Source: JABMOV01 sp964654545
GTDB taxonomy: Bacteria > Fidelibacterota > Marinisomatia > Marinisomatales > JABMOV01
NCBI GenBank assembly: GCA_964654545.1
Contig: CAZZIU010000016.1
Span: 1 to 64,000 of the forward strand
Reading direction: 5' to 3'
DNA length: 64,000 nt
In this document: positions 44,941-52,358 of the stretch, piece after piece
Layout: each line of letters opens with the position of its first letter
Position numbering within the stretch: the stretch's first letter is position 1
The notes under the pieces: generated by a model
What the model was told of the DNA's origin: nothing
Databases searched by the model: none
Seen by the model: only the letters and a program-made list of their open reading frames with translations
Program-made: the position numbers and the translations under genes

Positions 44941-46154
44941 TGCAGTTTACAGGTATTCTTGGAATTATTTTTCTCCTGGCGATCGCCTATGCCATGTCTT
45001 TAAACAGAAAAGCAATCAATTACCGACTGGTTGGTTGGGGTTTATCCCTGCAAATTTTATTTGCTTTACTTATATTAAAAACTCCATTTGGTAAACCATT
45101 TTTTGCCGCCATTGATGGATTGATTCGGAAATTGTTGAGTTTTTCCGATGCCGGGAGCGACTTTTTATTTAAGTCCTTTCGCATGGGCGTCGTGGAAGAG
45201 CCCCTGCTGAATTTTGCATTCAGGGTATTACCTACTATTGTATTTTTCTCTTCCTTAATGGCTGTATTGTACCACATGGGCATTATGCAATGGATTGTGA
45301 AATGGATCGCCCGTGTCATGCAAAACACTTTGAAAACCAGTGGATCGGAAACCCTCAGCGTATCTGCCAATATTTTTGTTGGGCAAACGGAGGCGCCGCT
45401 GATGGTAAGACCTTTTGTTGCCGATATGACAAAATCTGAACTTATGGCAATAATGACCGGGGGGTTTGCCACGGTTGCCGGTGGTGTTATGGCTATTTAT
45501 GTCAAGATGTTGTCGGACATTCCAAATATTGCAGGACACCTCATGGCTGCATCTATCATGAGTGCACCTGCTGCCCTTGTGGTGGCGAAAATAATTTATC
45601 CAGAAACAGAAGAATCTAAAACGGCTGGTGATCTTAAAATCGCAGTAGAACATGACTCAGACAATTCCATGGAAGCATTAGCCAAAGGCGCCACTGATGG
45701 TTTGAAGCTGGCTGCAAATGTTGGTGCCATGCTTATCGCTTTTGTGGCAATTATCGCGATGGTGAATTCGGTTCTCGGTTTGGCTGGGTTATCACTGCAA
45801 CAAATTTTTGGCTGGATATTTAGCCCATTGGCCTGGTGCATGGGTGCACCCTGGGGAGAAGCGCAGACTTTGGGAATGCTAATGGGTGAAAAAATTGTTT
45901 TAACAGAATTGCTTGCGTACGCTGACTTAAGTAATTTACGCGCCGAACAACTCTTATCAGATCGAACCGCAATTATAGCCAGTTATGCATTATGTGGATT
46001 TGCGAATTTTGCTTCCATTGGAATCCAGTTAGGTGGAATTGGCGGTATGGCTCCCAAGCGACGCAAAGATTTGGCCAAATTAGGTATGCGTGCCATGTTT
46101 GGTGGAGCGATTGCATCCTGGCTTACGGCGACTATTGCCGGAATTATTATTTAA
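44940..46154 (+). CDS. NupC-type concentrative nucleoside transporter
   Basis: The 404-residue polytopic protein has the CNT-family blocks: NIFVGQTEAPLMVRPF, a GGFATVAGGVMAIY re-entrant region, SAPAALVVAKI, and CGFANFASIGIQLGGIG near the end. Such transporters bring nucleosides into the cell with Na+ or H+. It sits in the salvage operon directly after tdk, providing the substrates for Cdd, Udk and Tdk. Confidence 0.93.
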   Translation: MQFTGILGIIFLLAIAYAMSLNRKAINYRLVGWGLSLQILFALLILKTPFGKPFFAAIDGLIRKLLSFSDAGSDFLFKSFRMGVVEEPLLNFAFRVLPTIVFFSSLMAVLYHMGIMQWIVKWIARVMQNTLKTSGSETLSVSANIFVGQTEAPLMVRPFVADMTKSELMAIMTGGFATVAGGVMAIYVKMLSDIPNIAGHLMAASIMSAPAALVVAKIIYPETEESKTAGDLKIAVEHDSDNSMEALAKGATDGLKLAANVGAMLIAFVAIIAMVNSVLGLAGLSLQQIFGWIFSPLAWCMGAPWGEAQTLGMLMGEKIVLTELLAYADLSNLRAEQLLSDRTAIIASYALCGFANFASIGIQLGGIGGMAPKRRKDLAKLGMRAMFGGAIASWLTATIAGIII

Positions 46155-46170
46155 TAGTGGAAAAGGTATC

Positions 46171-46734
46171 ATGCGCATACTTTTAATGGGGCCTCCCGGA
46201 GCTGGAAAAGGAACTCAGGCTGCACTCCTGGAAGAGAAATATAAATTAATTCATCTCTCAACGGGTGAAATTCTTCGTAAGGAGATAAAAGAAAATTCAT
46301 TACTCGGCCAACAGGCAAAAGTATTTATGGATAAAGGCCAGCTTGTACCTGACACTATTTTATTGGAGATGATGGAACACCGGCTTCAGCAACCAGAATG
46401 TCTTGCCGGATACCTCTTGGATGGCTTCCCTCGTACTATTCCTCAGGCGGAAGGGCTTAAAACATTGCTGACCAAATTGAATATGTCCCTGGATGTTGCT
46501 CTAAGTATTTATGCCAATGAGGAAGAATTAATCAATCGTTTGGTTATAAGGGGAAAAGATTCGGGAAGAAGCGATGACACACCTGGCGTCATTCGCGATC
46601 GACAAAAAATTTATTGGGAGCACACCGCTCCCGTTATCGAATTCTATCGAAAAGGCGGATTATTGAAGGAAGTTGATGGAATTGGTACAATTCAGGAAGT
46701 GTTTAATCGTATAATTGATGTGCTGGAGCAGTAA
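46171..46734 (+). CDS. adk: Adenylate kinase (short-lid type)
   Basis: I start at ATG 46171, preceded by AAAAGG, giving MRILLMGPPGAGKGT with the P-loop at residues 7-15. The result is 187 residues. The LID region is short (about RGKDSGRSDD) and lacks zinc-binding cysteines. DGFPRTIPQAE and the later RxxxY/W pattern are also typical. It interconverts ATP, ADP and AMP. It is 16 nt after the transporter gene and overlaps coaE by 1 nt. Confidence 0.96.
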   Translation: MRILLMGPPGAGKGTQAALLEEKYKLIHLSTGEILRKEIKENSLLGQQAKVFMDKGQLVPDTILLEMMEHRLQQPECLAGYLLDGFPRTIPQAEGLKTLLTKLNMSLDVALSIYANEEELINRLVIRGKDSGRSDDTPGVIRDRQKIYWEHTAPVIEFYRKGGLLKEVDGIGTIQEVFNRIIDVLEQ

Positions 46735-47327
46735 TGATTAAGGTAGGTCTTACTGGCGGTTTAGGAAGCGGGAAAAGCGTCGCCAGTCAATTTGTAAAGG
46801 ATTTGGGGTGTTTTGTATTCGATGCCGATGTGATTGGAAAAGAAATTTTGGCAAACAACCCCACCATTCAAAATGAGTTGATTGCAGAATTTGGATCAGA
46901 TATACTCAACGGTAGTGGAGAAATTAATCACAAAAAACTGGCACGTACTGCCTTCCAGGATGAAGACCATCAGATGCGCCTAAACTCCATCGTACATCCC
47001 TATATCTTTGATGAAATTGATACGCAATATGATAAGCTTCTTGCCGAAGGACAATATCAGGTTTTTGTGGTTGATGGAGCTCTGATTTTTGAATCCGGAT
47101 TGGATTCTCATATGGACTATACGGTCGTTGTTACCGCGCCATTTGCATTGCGAATGAGTCGCGCATTAAGTCGTGGTAATTTGAATCGCGATCAGATCAT
47201 GAAGCGAATGGAGCTTCAATGGAAAGATGAAGACAAAATCAGTCTTGCCAATTACGTAATTAATAACAGCAAAGATGAAAAGTACCTAGAACAACAGGTA
47301 AGGGACATCTTCAGCCAGTTCATGTAG
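46734..47327 (+). CDS. coaE: Dephospho-CoA kinase
   Basis: This 197-residue enzyme has the P-loop GLTGGLGSGKS (residues 5-15), FDADVIGKEIL and HPYIFDE, the standard signatures. It carries out the last step of coenzyme A synthesis, phosphorylating the ribose of dephospho-CoA. It is the last gene of the salvage operon, overlapping adk by 1 nt. A 138-bp gap follows before the oxidoreductase operon. Confidence 0.95.
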   Translation: MIKVGLTGGLGSGKSVASQFVKDLGCFVFDADVIGKEILANNPTIQNELIAEFGSDILNGSGEINHKKLARTAFQDEDHQMRLNSIVHPYIFDEIDTQYDKLLAEGQYQVFVVDGALIFESGLDSHMDYTVVVTAPFALRMSRALSRGNLNRDQIMKRMELQWKDEDKISLANYVINNSKDEKYLEQQVRDIFSQFM

Positions 47328-47465
47328 TCTTCTTTTTTCACGAAAAATCCTCTTATTTTTTCTTCCGATTAATAAACCGGAAAATTCCATTCCTTAAATT
47401 GAACTGTATCACCCTAAAGCTGTAAATTCAAATACAAGATTTTAGTATCCGAATATAGGGAAACA

Positions 47466-47756
47466 ATGGCTAAAACACATGGACACATAACGATAAACGT
47501 TGAAGAATGCAAAGGGTGCGAACTTTGTACAGTGGAATGTCCGCAGGATGGCATGGCAATGTCCAAAGGACTTAACCACAAAGGATATCATTACGCCCTG
47601 CTGGTTGAAGATGTTTGTACCGGTTGTACCAATTGTGCATTGGTTTGTCCAGAAGCGGTAATCACTGTTTACCGCGAAAACAAAACAAAAAAAAGCAAAG
47701 AAAAAGTTGCTGTGATATCCGAGGTAAAGGACAACATCACTGTAACTATTTCTTGA
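47466..47756 (+). CDS. 2-oxoacid:ferredoxin oxidoreductase, ferredoxin-like (delta) subunit
   Basis: This 96-residue protein has two 4Fe-4S motifs: C15-C18-C21-C25 (CKGCELCTVEC) and C51-C54-C57-C61 (CTGCTNCALVC). It is the electron-transfer subunit of a four-subunit 2-oxoacid oxidoreductase. It is the first gene of the operon, with an AGGGAA site before the ATG, and is followed by the alpha subunit 7 nt later. Confidence 0.94.
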   Translation: MAKTHGHITINVEECKGCELCTVECPQDGMAMSKGLNHKGYHYALLVEDVCTGCTNCALVCPEAVITVYRENKTKKSKEKVAVISEVKDNITVTIS

Positions 47757-47763
47757 GGTTTTC

Positions 47764-48846
47764 ATGAATACCAAAGTGCTAATGAAAGGCAATGAAGCCC
47801 TTGCCGAGGCTGCCATCCGTGCCGGATTAAAAGGTTATTTCGGTTACCCCATCACTCCCCAATCCGAACTTCTGGAATACATTTCTCGAGAACTACCCGA
47901 TCGTGGTGGAACATTTATTCAAGCAGAAAGCGAAGTAGCCGCAATTAACATGGTTTACGGCGCGGCTGGAACGGGTGAACGTGTAATGACCAGCACCAGC
48001 TCTCCCGGCTTTAGCCTCATGCAGGAAGGTGTTTCATACATCGCCTGTGGAGAACTACCCTGTTTGTTGGTCAACGTCATTCGTGGTGGTCCCGGTTTAG
48101 GCACAATTCAACCCTCCCAAGGCGATTATTTTCAAGCTGTGAAAGGTGGTGGGCATGGCGATTATCGCTTGATTGTCCTGGCGCCAAACAGTGTACAGGA
48201 AATGGCAGATTTTACTTTTCTTGGCTTTGACCTTGCCGACAAATACCGCACACCGGTATTGATACTGGCTGATGGTGCGCTAGGACAAATGATGGAACCG
48301 GTTGTGTTCCCTGATTATGACCCTGACGAACATAAAGTCGATCATTCCAGTTGGGCTACCAGGGGAAAACCAAGTAGCCGTGAACACAATGTCATTACAA
48401 CATTGTACCTTGTTACTGAAGAAATGGAAGAGATCAATCTAAAACTTCAGGAAAAATACCGCACTATTATGCAAAACGAAGTACGTTATGAAGAGATTGA
48501 AACCGAAGATGCTGATTTTGTAATTGTTGCGTTTGGACTTACATCACGAATTGCCCACAAAACGTTGGAATTAGCTCGGGAAGAAGGGCTAAAAGTTGGG
48601 CTTTTAAGACCAAAAACTCTCTTTCCGTTTCCAAGTAAAATTCTTGCCCAGTTAGCAGAACGTGTGGATGGAATGCTGGTGGTGGAAATGAATGCCGGTC
48701 AAATGGTGGAAGATGTGCGTTTGGCTGTGAATGGACAAATTCCCGTTTATTTTCATGGCCGTATGGGTGGAATCGTTCCACAGCCAGAGGAAGTCCTTGA
48801 GCGAATCAAACAAGTTATCAATTCAAAAACCATGGAGAAAGCCTGA
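47764..48846 (+). CDS. vorB: 2-oxoacid:ferredoxin oxidoreductase, alpha subunit (VorB-like)
   Basis: The 360-residue protein has the pyrimidine-binding and domain II parts of the family. MKGNEALAEAAIRAG, GYPITPQSE and STSSPGFSLMQEG are typical of the VorB (3-methyl-2-oxobutanoate) and KorA groups. The start most resembles VorB, which suggests branched-chain 2-oxoacids as substrates. The complex converts 2-oxoacids and CoA to acyl-CoA, CO2 and reduced ferredoxin. It overlaps the beta-subunit gene by 1 nt. Butyrate-kinase and phosphotransbutyrylase genes downstream support a C4-C5 acyl-CoA product. Confidence 0.9.
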   Translation: MNTKVLMKGNEALAEAAIRAGLKGYFGYPITPQSELLEYISRELPDRGGTFIQAESEVAAINMVYGAAGTGERVMTSTSSPGFSLMQEGVSYIACGELPCLLVNVIRGGPGLGTIQPSQGDYFQAVKGGGHGDYRLIVLAPNSVQEMADFTFLGFDLADKYRTPVLILADGALGQMMEPVVFPDYDPDEHKVDHSSWATRGKPSSREHNVITTLYLVTEEMEEINLKLQEKYRTIMQNEVRYEEIETEDADFVIVAFGLTSRIAHKTLELAREEGLKVGLLRPKTLFPFPSKILAQLAERVDGMLVVEMNAGQMVEDVRLAVNGQIPVYFHGRMGGIVPQPEEVLERIKQVINSKTMEKA

Positions 48847-49637
48847 TGGCAGAGATTACCGAAGGAATTCAATGCGATTATCTGGGTGAGTTGGATGAAG
48901 TCTGGGCACGTCCCAGTACGCTTATTGAAACCACCATGCACTATTGTCCAGGTTGTGGACATTCCGTGGTACATCGCCTTATTATGGAAACAATTCGCGA
49001 CTTAAACATTCAGGAAAAAACAATTGGAGTAGCACCGGTAGGTTGCGCTGTTTTTTCTTACCATTACCTTGATGTGGATATGCAGGAGGCGGCCCATGGA
49101 CGAGCCACTGCAGTAGCTACCGGTATTAAGCGTATGCTACCGGGCCGGGTTGTATTTTCTTACCAGGGCGATGGAGATTTAGCTGCCATTGGAACCGCTG
49201 AGACCATTCATACCATCAACCGCGGTGAAAATATTGTCATGATATTTATCAATAATGGTATCTATGGCATGACCGGTGGACAAATGGCGCCCACCACACT
49301 GGAAGGGTCTATCACTTCCACAACCCCCAAGGGGCGGGATCTGGGCTTACACGGTCACCCGATCAATATCACTGAAATGATTGCCATGCTTCCCGGTGCG
49401 TACTATGTCACCAGACAAGCGGTGAACAGCGCGAAAGCAGTTCGGAAAGCCAAACGTGCACTGATGAATGCTTTTCAATATCAGTTGGAGGGAAAAGGTG
49501 GAACGAGCTTCATTGAATTTGTATCCAACTGTCCATCCGGCTGGAAAATGACGCCGGTCGAATCCAATCAATGGCTGGATAACCATATCTTTAAACATTA
49601 TGAGTTGGGTGATATTAAAACACCCCCCAAGGAATAA
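48846..49637 (+). CDS. 2-oxoacid:ferredoxin oxidoreductase, beta (thiamine-diphosphate) subunit
   Basis: This 263-residue subunit carries the thiamine diphosphate-binding GDGDLAAIG and the NNGIYGMTGGQ segment. CPGCGH near the N-terminus (C34, C37) likely helps bind an iron-sulfur cluster. It decarboxylates the 2-oxoacid. The next gene begins immediately after the stop. The HGRATAVATGIK block is common to this subunit family. Confidence 0.94.
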   Translation: MAEITEGIQCDYLGELDEVWARPSTLIETTMHYCPGCGHSVVHRLIMETIRDLNIQEKTIGVAPVGCAVFSYHYLDVDMQEAAHGRATAVATGIKRMLPGRVVFSYQGDGDLAAIGTAETIHTINRGENIVMIFINNGIYGMTGGQMAPTTLEGSITSTTPKGRDLGLHGHPINITEMIAMLPGAYYVTRQAVNSAKAVRKAKRALMNAFQYQLEGKGGTSFIEFVSNCPSGWKMTPVESNQWLDNHIFKHYELGDIKTPPKE

Positions 49638-50192
49638 ATGATGAAGGATGAAATTCTTATCGCAGGATTTGGTGGTCAGGGAGTGCTGTCCATGGGAATG
49701 ACATTGGCCTACGCCGGGATGGTGGAAGGGAAAGAAGTATCATGGATGCCAAGTTATGGCCCCGAAATGCGCGGTGGAACCGCAAATTGTACCGTTATCA
49801 TTTCTGACGATACCATTAGCTCACCGATTATCAATAGCTTTGATATGGCAGTCATTCTCAATCAACCGTCTATGGAAAAATTTGAACGATTTGTTAAGCC
49901 CAATGGTAATTTATTATTTGAATCCAATAATATACTTGAAAAACCAAGTCGGCAAAATATCAAAATACTGGATATTCCTGCGGTTGAAGAAGCTGTCAAG
50001 CTGCAGAATAGTAAAATCATGAATATGATTATGCTCGGATCTATTTTGGCTGTCAGACCGATCGTAACAATAGATTCTGTATTAAAAGCCCTTAAAAAAG
50101 TTTTGCCAGAGCGACACCATCACCTTTTACCGCTTAATGAGAAAGCCTTGGAGCGTGGTGCGCAATTTGTTGAAGAGCTAACTGTAGTATAG
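49638..50192 (+). CDS. 2-oxoacid:ferredoxin oxidoreductase, gamma subunit
   Basis: This 184-residue subunit has the family's CoA-binding start, AGFGGQGVLSMGM, and the SYGPEMRGGTANC block. It completes the four-subunit enzyme. A half-ferritin-like gene follows 9 nt later, on the same strand, with a GGGAGT-type ribosome-binding site. Confidence 0.94.
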   Translation: MMKDEILIAGFGGQGVLSMGMTLAYAGMVEGKEVSWMPSYGPEMRGGTANCTVIISDDTISSPIINSFDMAVILNQPSMEKFERFVKPNGNLLFESNNILEKPSRQNIKILDIPAVEEAVKLQNSKIMNMIMLGSILAVRPIVTIDSVLKALKKVLPERHHHLLPLNEKALERGAQFVEELTVV

Positions 50193-50201
50193 GGAGTAAT
50201 C

Positions 50202-50465
50202 ATGGATACCAAACAATTAACTGAATTTTCATCCATAGAAGAGATTCTTACCTATGCCATGAATGAAGAACAGGATGCTTATGATTATTATATCGCTGCT
50301 GCAAATCGAACAGCCGATCCCGAATTAAAAACGTTTTTGATTGAATTGGCTGAAATGGAAGTCGATCATTATAATATTCTCAAGAAAAAACTTGAGGAGT
50401 GTAAAGCCAATGAATTCTGCTTTAGCGGCATACGGTCTTCCTTCGATGACAATACATCATCTTAA
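50202..50465 (+). CDS. Half-ferritin-like (rubrerythrin/EncFtn-type) small protein
   Basis: This 87-residue protein folds as a two-helix ferritin-like unit: a first helix with E22/E23 (NEEQDAYDYY) and a second with E53xxH56 (EMEVDHYNIL). A single-pair unit would have to dimerise to make a di-iron site, as in encapsulated ferritins. The CxxxxxFC pair (C67, C73) near the C-terminus is unusual. It may store iron, or protect the oxygen-sensitive oxidoreductase against peroxide. It is in the middle of the oxidoreductase-kinase operon. The exact subgroup cannot be assigned. Confidence 0.75.
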   Translation: MDTKQLTEFSSIEEILTYAMNEEQDAYDYYIAAANRTADPELKTFLIELAEMEVDHYNILKKKLEECKANEFCFSGIRSSFDDNTSS

Positions 50466-50483
50466 CTCATAATTATAGGAGAC

Positions 50484-51533
50484 CTGGTCTTCTTTATCCT
50501 CACACTCAACCCCGGTTCCACCTCCACAGAGTGTGCCTATTTTAATGATGCCAAGCAAGTCTGGAAAAAGCAGATTGATCATTCTATGAACGATCTGCCC
50601 GTTGCAGTTTTTCATCAACTTGAACTTCGACTAGCCTATATTCGAGCGGCTCTTACCATAGATACACTGGATGCCATTGGTGCCCGTGGCGGACCACTAA
50701 AACCGGTTGCCAGTGGTGTATATTCAATCTCTAAGCCTATGCTTGATGCTTATAAAGACGGCACCTACGCCAATCATGCTTCAAACCTGGGGGCTCTAAT
50801 TGCTGATGAACTGGCAAAAGAATGGAACGTTCCTGCCTATATTGTTGATCCGGTTACCACGGATGATTTCTCCCCGGTTGCCAGGATTTCCGGTGTACCT
50901 GGTATTGCAAGGAAAAGTCGTAGCCATGCGCTAAACATTAAATTTTGTTTTCATAAGGCTTGTGAACAACATGATCTATCACCGGAAAAGGCTAAATTTG
51001 TTATTGCTCATTTGGGTGGCGGTTTCTCTATCGCTGCCGTTTCTGGTAGTAAAATTATCGATGTGAACGATGCACTCTTGGGCATGGGACCCTTTTCAGT
51101 AAACCGCGCAGGATCCATACCTCTTGCCGGGTTGCTCTCACTGGTCTTTGATCGCAAGCTTAGCCAATCCGAATTGGAATTATTGTTCACATCAGAAAGC
51201 GGATTACAGGGGTATCTAGGCACCAGCGATTTTCGAAAAATTGAAAACCAAATCGACGCGGGTGATGAGACGGCTAAAAAGGTTGTAAACGCCATGGTCT
51301 ATCAAATTGCGAAAGAAATCGGTTCGTGCTACGCCGTATTACATGGGCAGGTCGATGGATTGATATTAACGGGTGGATTGGCGCAATCTGAATTCTTAAT
51401 GGAATCTATCCGCAAATCAATCCAATTTATTCATCCTATTATTGTGTATCCCGGTTCATTTGAATCGGAAGCGCTTGCAGCCGGTGTACGGAGAGTATTA
51501 AATGGTGAAGAGAACCCAAAACGATACCTATGA
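50484..51533 (+). CDS. buk: Butyrate kinase with a missing canonical start codon
   Basis: The reading frame continues upstream of the first ATG (50586) and encodes the family N-terminus ILTLNPGSTSTECAYF, including the phosphate-binding NPGSTST. The true gene therefore begins near 50484-50496. No ATG, GTG or TTG is in frame there; CTG (50484), ATC (50496) and ATT/ATA codons further upstream are the candidates. An AGGAG site lies at 50477-50481. Full length is about 345-349 residues, as usual for the family. Downstream signatures (AHLGGGFSIAAVSGSK, VNRAGSIPLAGL, ILTGGLAQS) are intact. The residue after NPGSTST is Glu rather than the usual Lys. It makes butyryl-phosphate + ADP into butyrate + ATP, probably also branched acyl groups. 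It overlaps ptb by 4 nt. Confidence 0.88.
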   Translation: MVFFILTLNPGSTSTECAYFNDAKQVWKKQIDHSMNDLPVAVFHQLELRLAYIRAALTIDTLDAIGARGGPLKPVASGVYSISKPMLDAYKDGTYANHASNLGALIADELAKEWNVPAYIVDPVTTDDFSPVARISGVPGIARKSRSHALNIKFCFHKACEQHDLSPEKAKFVIAHLGGGFSIAAVSGSKIIDVNDALLGMGPFSVNRAGSIPLAGLLSLVFDRKLSQSELELLFTSESGLQGYLGTSDFRKIENQIDAGDETAKKVVNAMVYQIAKEIGSCYAVLHGQVDGLILTGGLAQSEFLMESIRKSIQFIHPIIVYPGSFESEALAAGVRRVLNGEENPKRYL

Positions 51534-52357
51534 TTACCTCTTTTAACGATTTGACAGGTTCTCTTGGCTCGGAAAATCCAGTTTCGATTGCCATTGCACA
51601 GCCAAAGCACAAAGCCCTGCTTTCGGCCATTGAAAAGGCCCAGAGCAATGGATGGATAGAACCCATTATCATCGCGGATAAAGATGACGCAGTAGCAGCA
51701 TACAATACAGTTCAGGCAGTACGAAACGGGCAGGCGTCGGTTCTGATGAAAGGGGATTTAACTACCTCAATTCTACTGAAGGCTGTTTTGTCCCCGGATG
51801 GTATTCGAACCGAAAACAGGTTATCCCATATAGCCGTAGTTGAAGCCAGAGAATATAATCGGCTTACGCTCTGGACTGACGGTGGTGTGAATATTAACCT
51901 AAATATTGAAATAATGGGGCAAATCATAAGTAATGCCTGTAAAATGGCACATGCTTTGGGAATATATCATCCCAATATTGCCTGTCTGGCATTGGTTGAG
52001 AAAATTCAGGATAATTTACCAGAAACATATTTGGCTGCTGAAATGGTAAAGCATTACAAAAATGATGAAGAATACGCAATTGAAGGACCAATGGCGGTTG
52101 ATGTGGCTTTATCAGAATGGGCAGCACAACAGAAGCGAATTTCATCAAATATTGCAGGAAAAACAGATATATTTATTGGTTCTTCCATTACAGCGACCAA
52201 TCATATTGTTAAAACATTATTGTCGGTTGGCGGAGCCAAAGGTGGTGGAATTATATTGGGTGCTCAGGGCCCAATCGTACTTTTATCGCGTTCAGATGAC
52301 GCAGAAACCAAACTACTTTCAATTGCACTCGGTGTGCTAGCAAGCAGAGGAGAATAA
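51530..52357 (+). CDS. ptb: Phosphate butyryltransferase
   Basis: This 275-residue protein of the phosphate acetyl/butyryltransferase family has QAVRNGQASVLMKGDLTTS and RLSHIAVVEA as the typical blocks, and GGAKGGGIILGAQGPIVLLSRSD at the end. It exchanges CoA for phosphate on butyryl-CoA or branched acyl-CoA. It acts before Buk in substrate-level ATP formation. It overlaps buk by 4 nt and is followed 1 nt later by an unrecognised Rossmann-fold gene. Confidence 0.93.
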   Translation: MITSFNDLTGSLGSENPVSIAIAQPKHKALLSAIEKAQSNGWIEPIIIADKDDAVAAYNTVQAVRNGQASVLMKGDLTTSILLKAVLSPDGIRTENRLSHIAVVEAREYNRLTLWTDGGVNINLNIEIMGQIISNACKMAHALGIYHPNIACLALVEKIQDNLPETYLAAEMVKHYKNDEEYAIEGPMAVDVALSEWAAQQKRISSNIAGKTDIFIGSSITATNHIVKTLLSVGGAKGGGIILGAQGPIVLLSRSDDAETKLLSIALGVLASRGE

Positions 52358-52358
52358 C

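Noticed and set aside
47399..47427. TTGAAC...GTAAAT as a promoter of the oxidoreductase operon
   Set aside because: Spacing is 17 nt but the -10 match is poor, and A+T-rich gaps give such matches by chance.
50463..50600. Butyrate kinase as a pseudogene
   Set aside because: The frame is open from the motif to the stop, all later family signatures are intact and the 4-nt overlap with ptb is kept. A start-codon problem or unusual start is more likely than decay.
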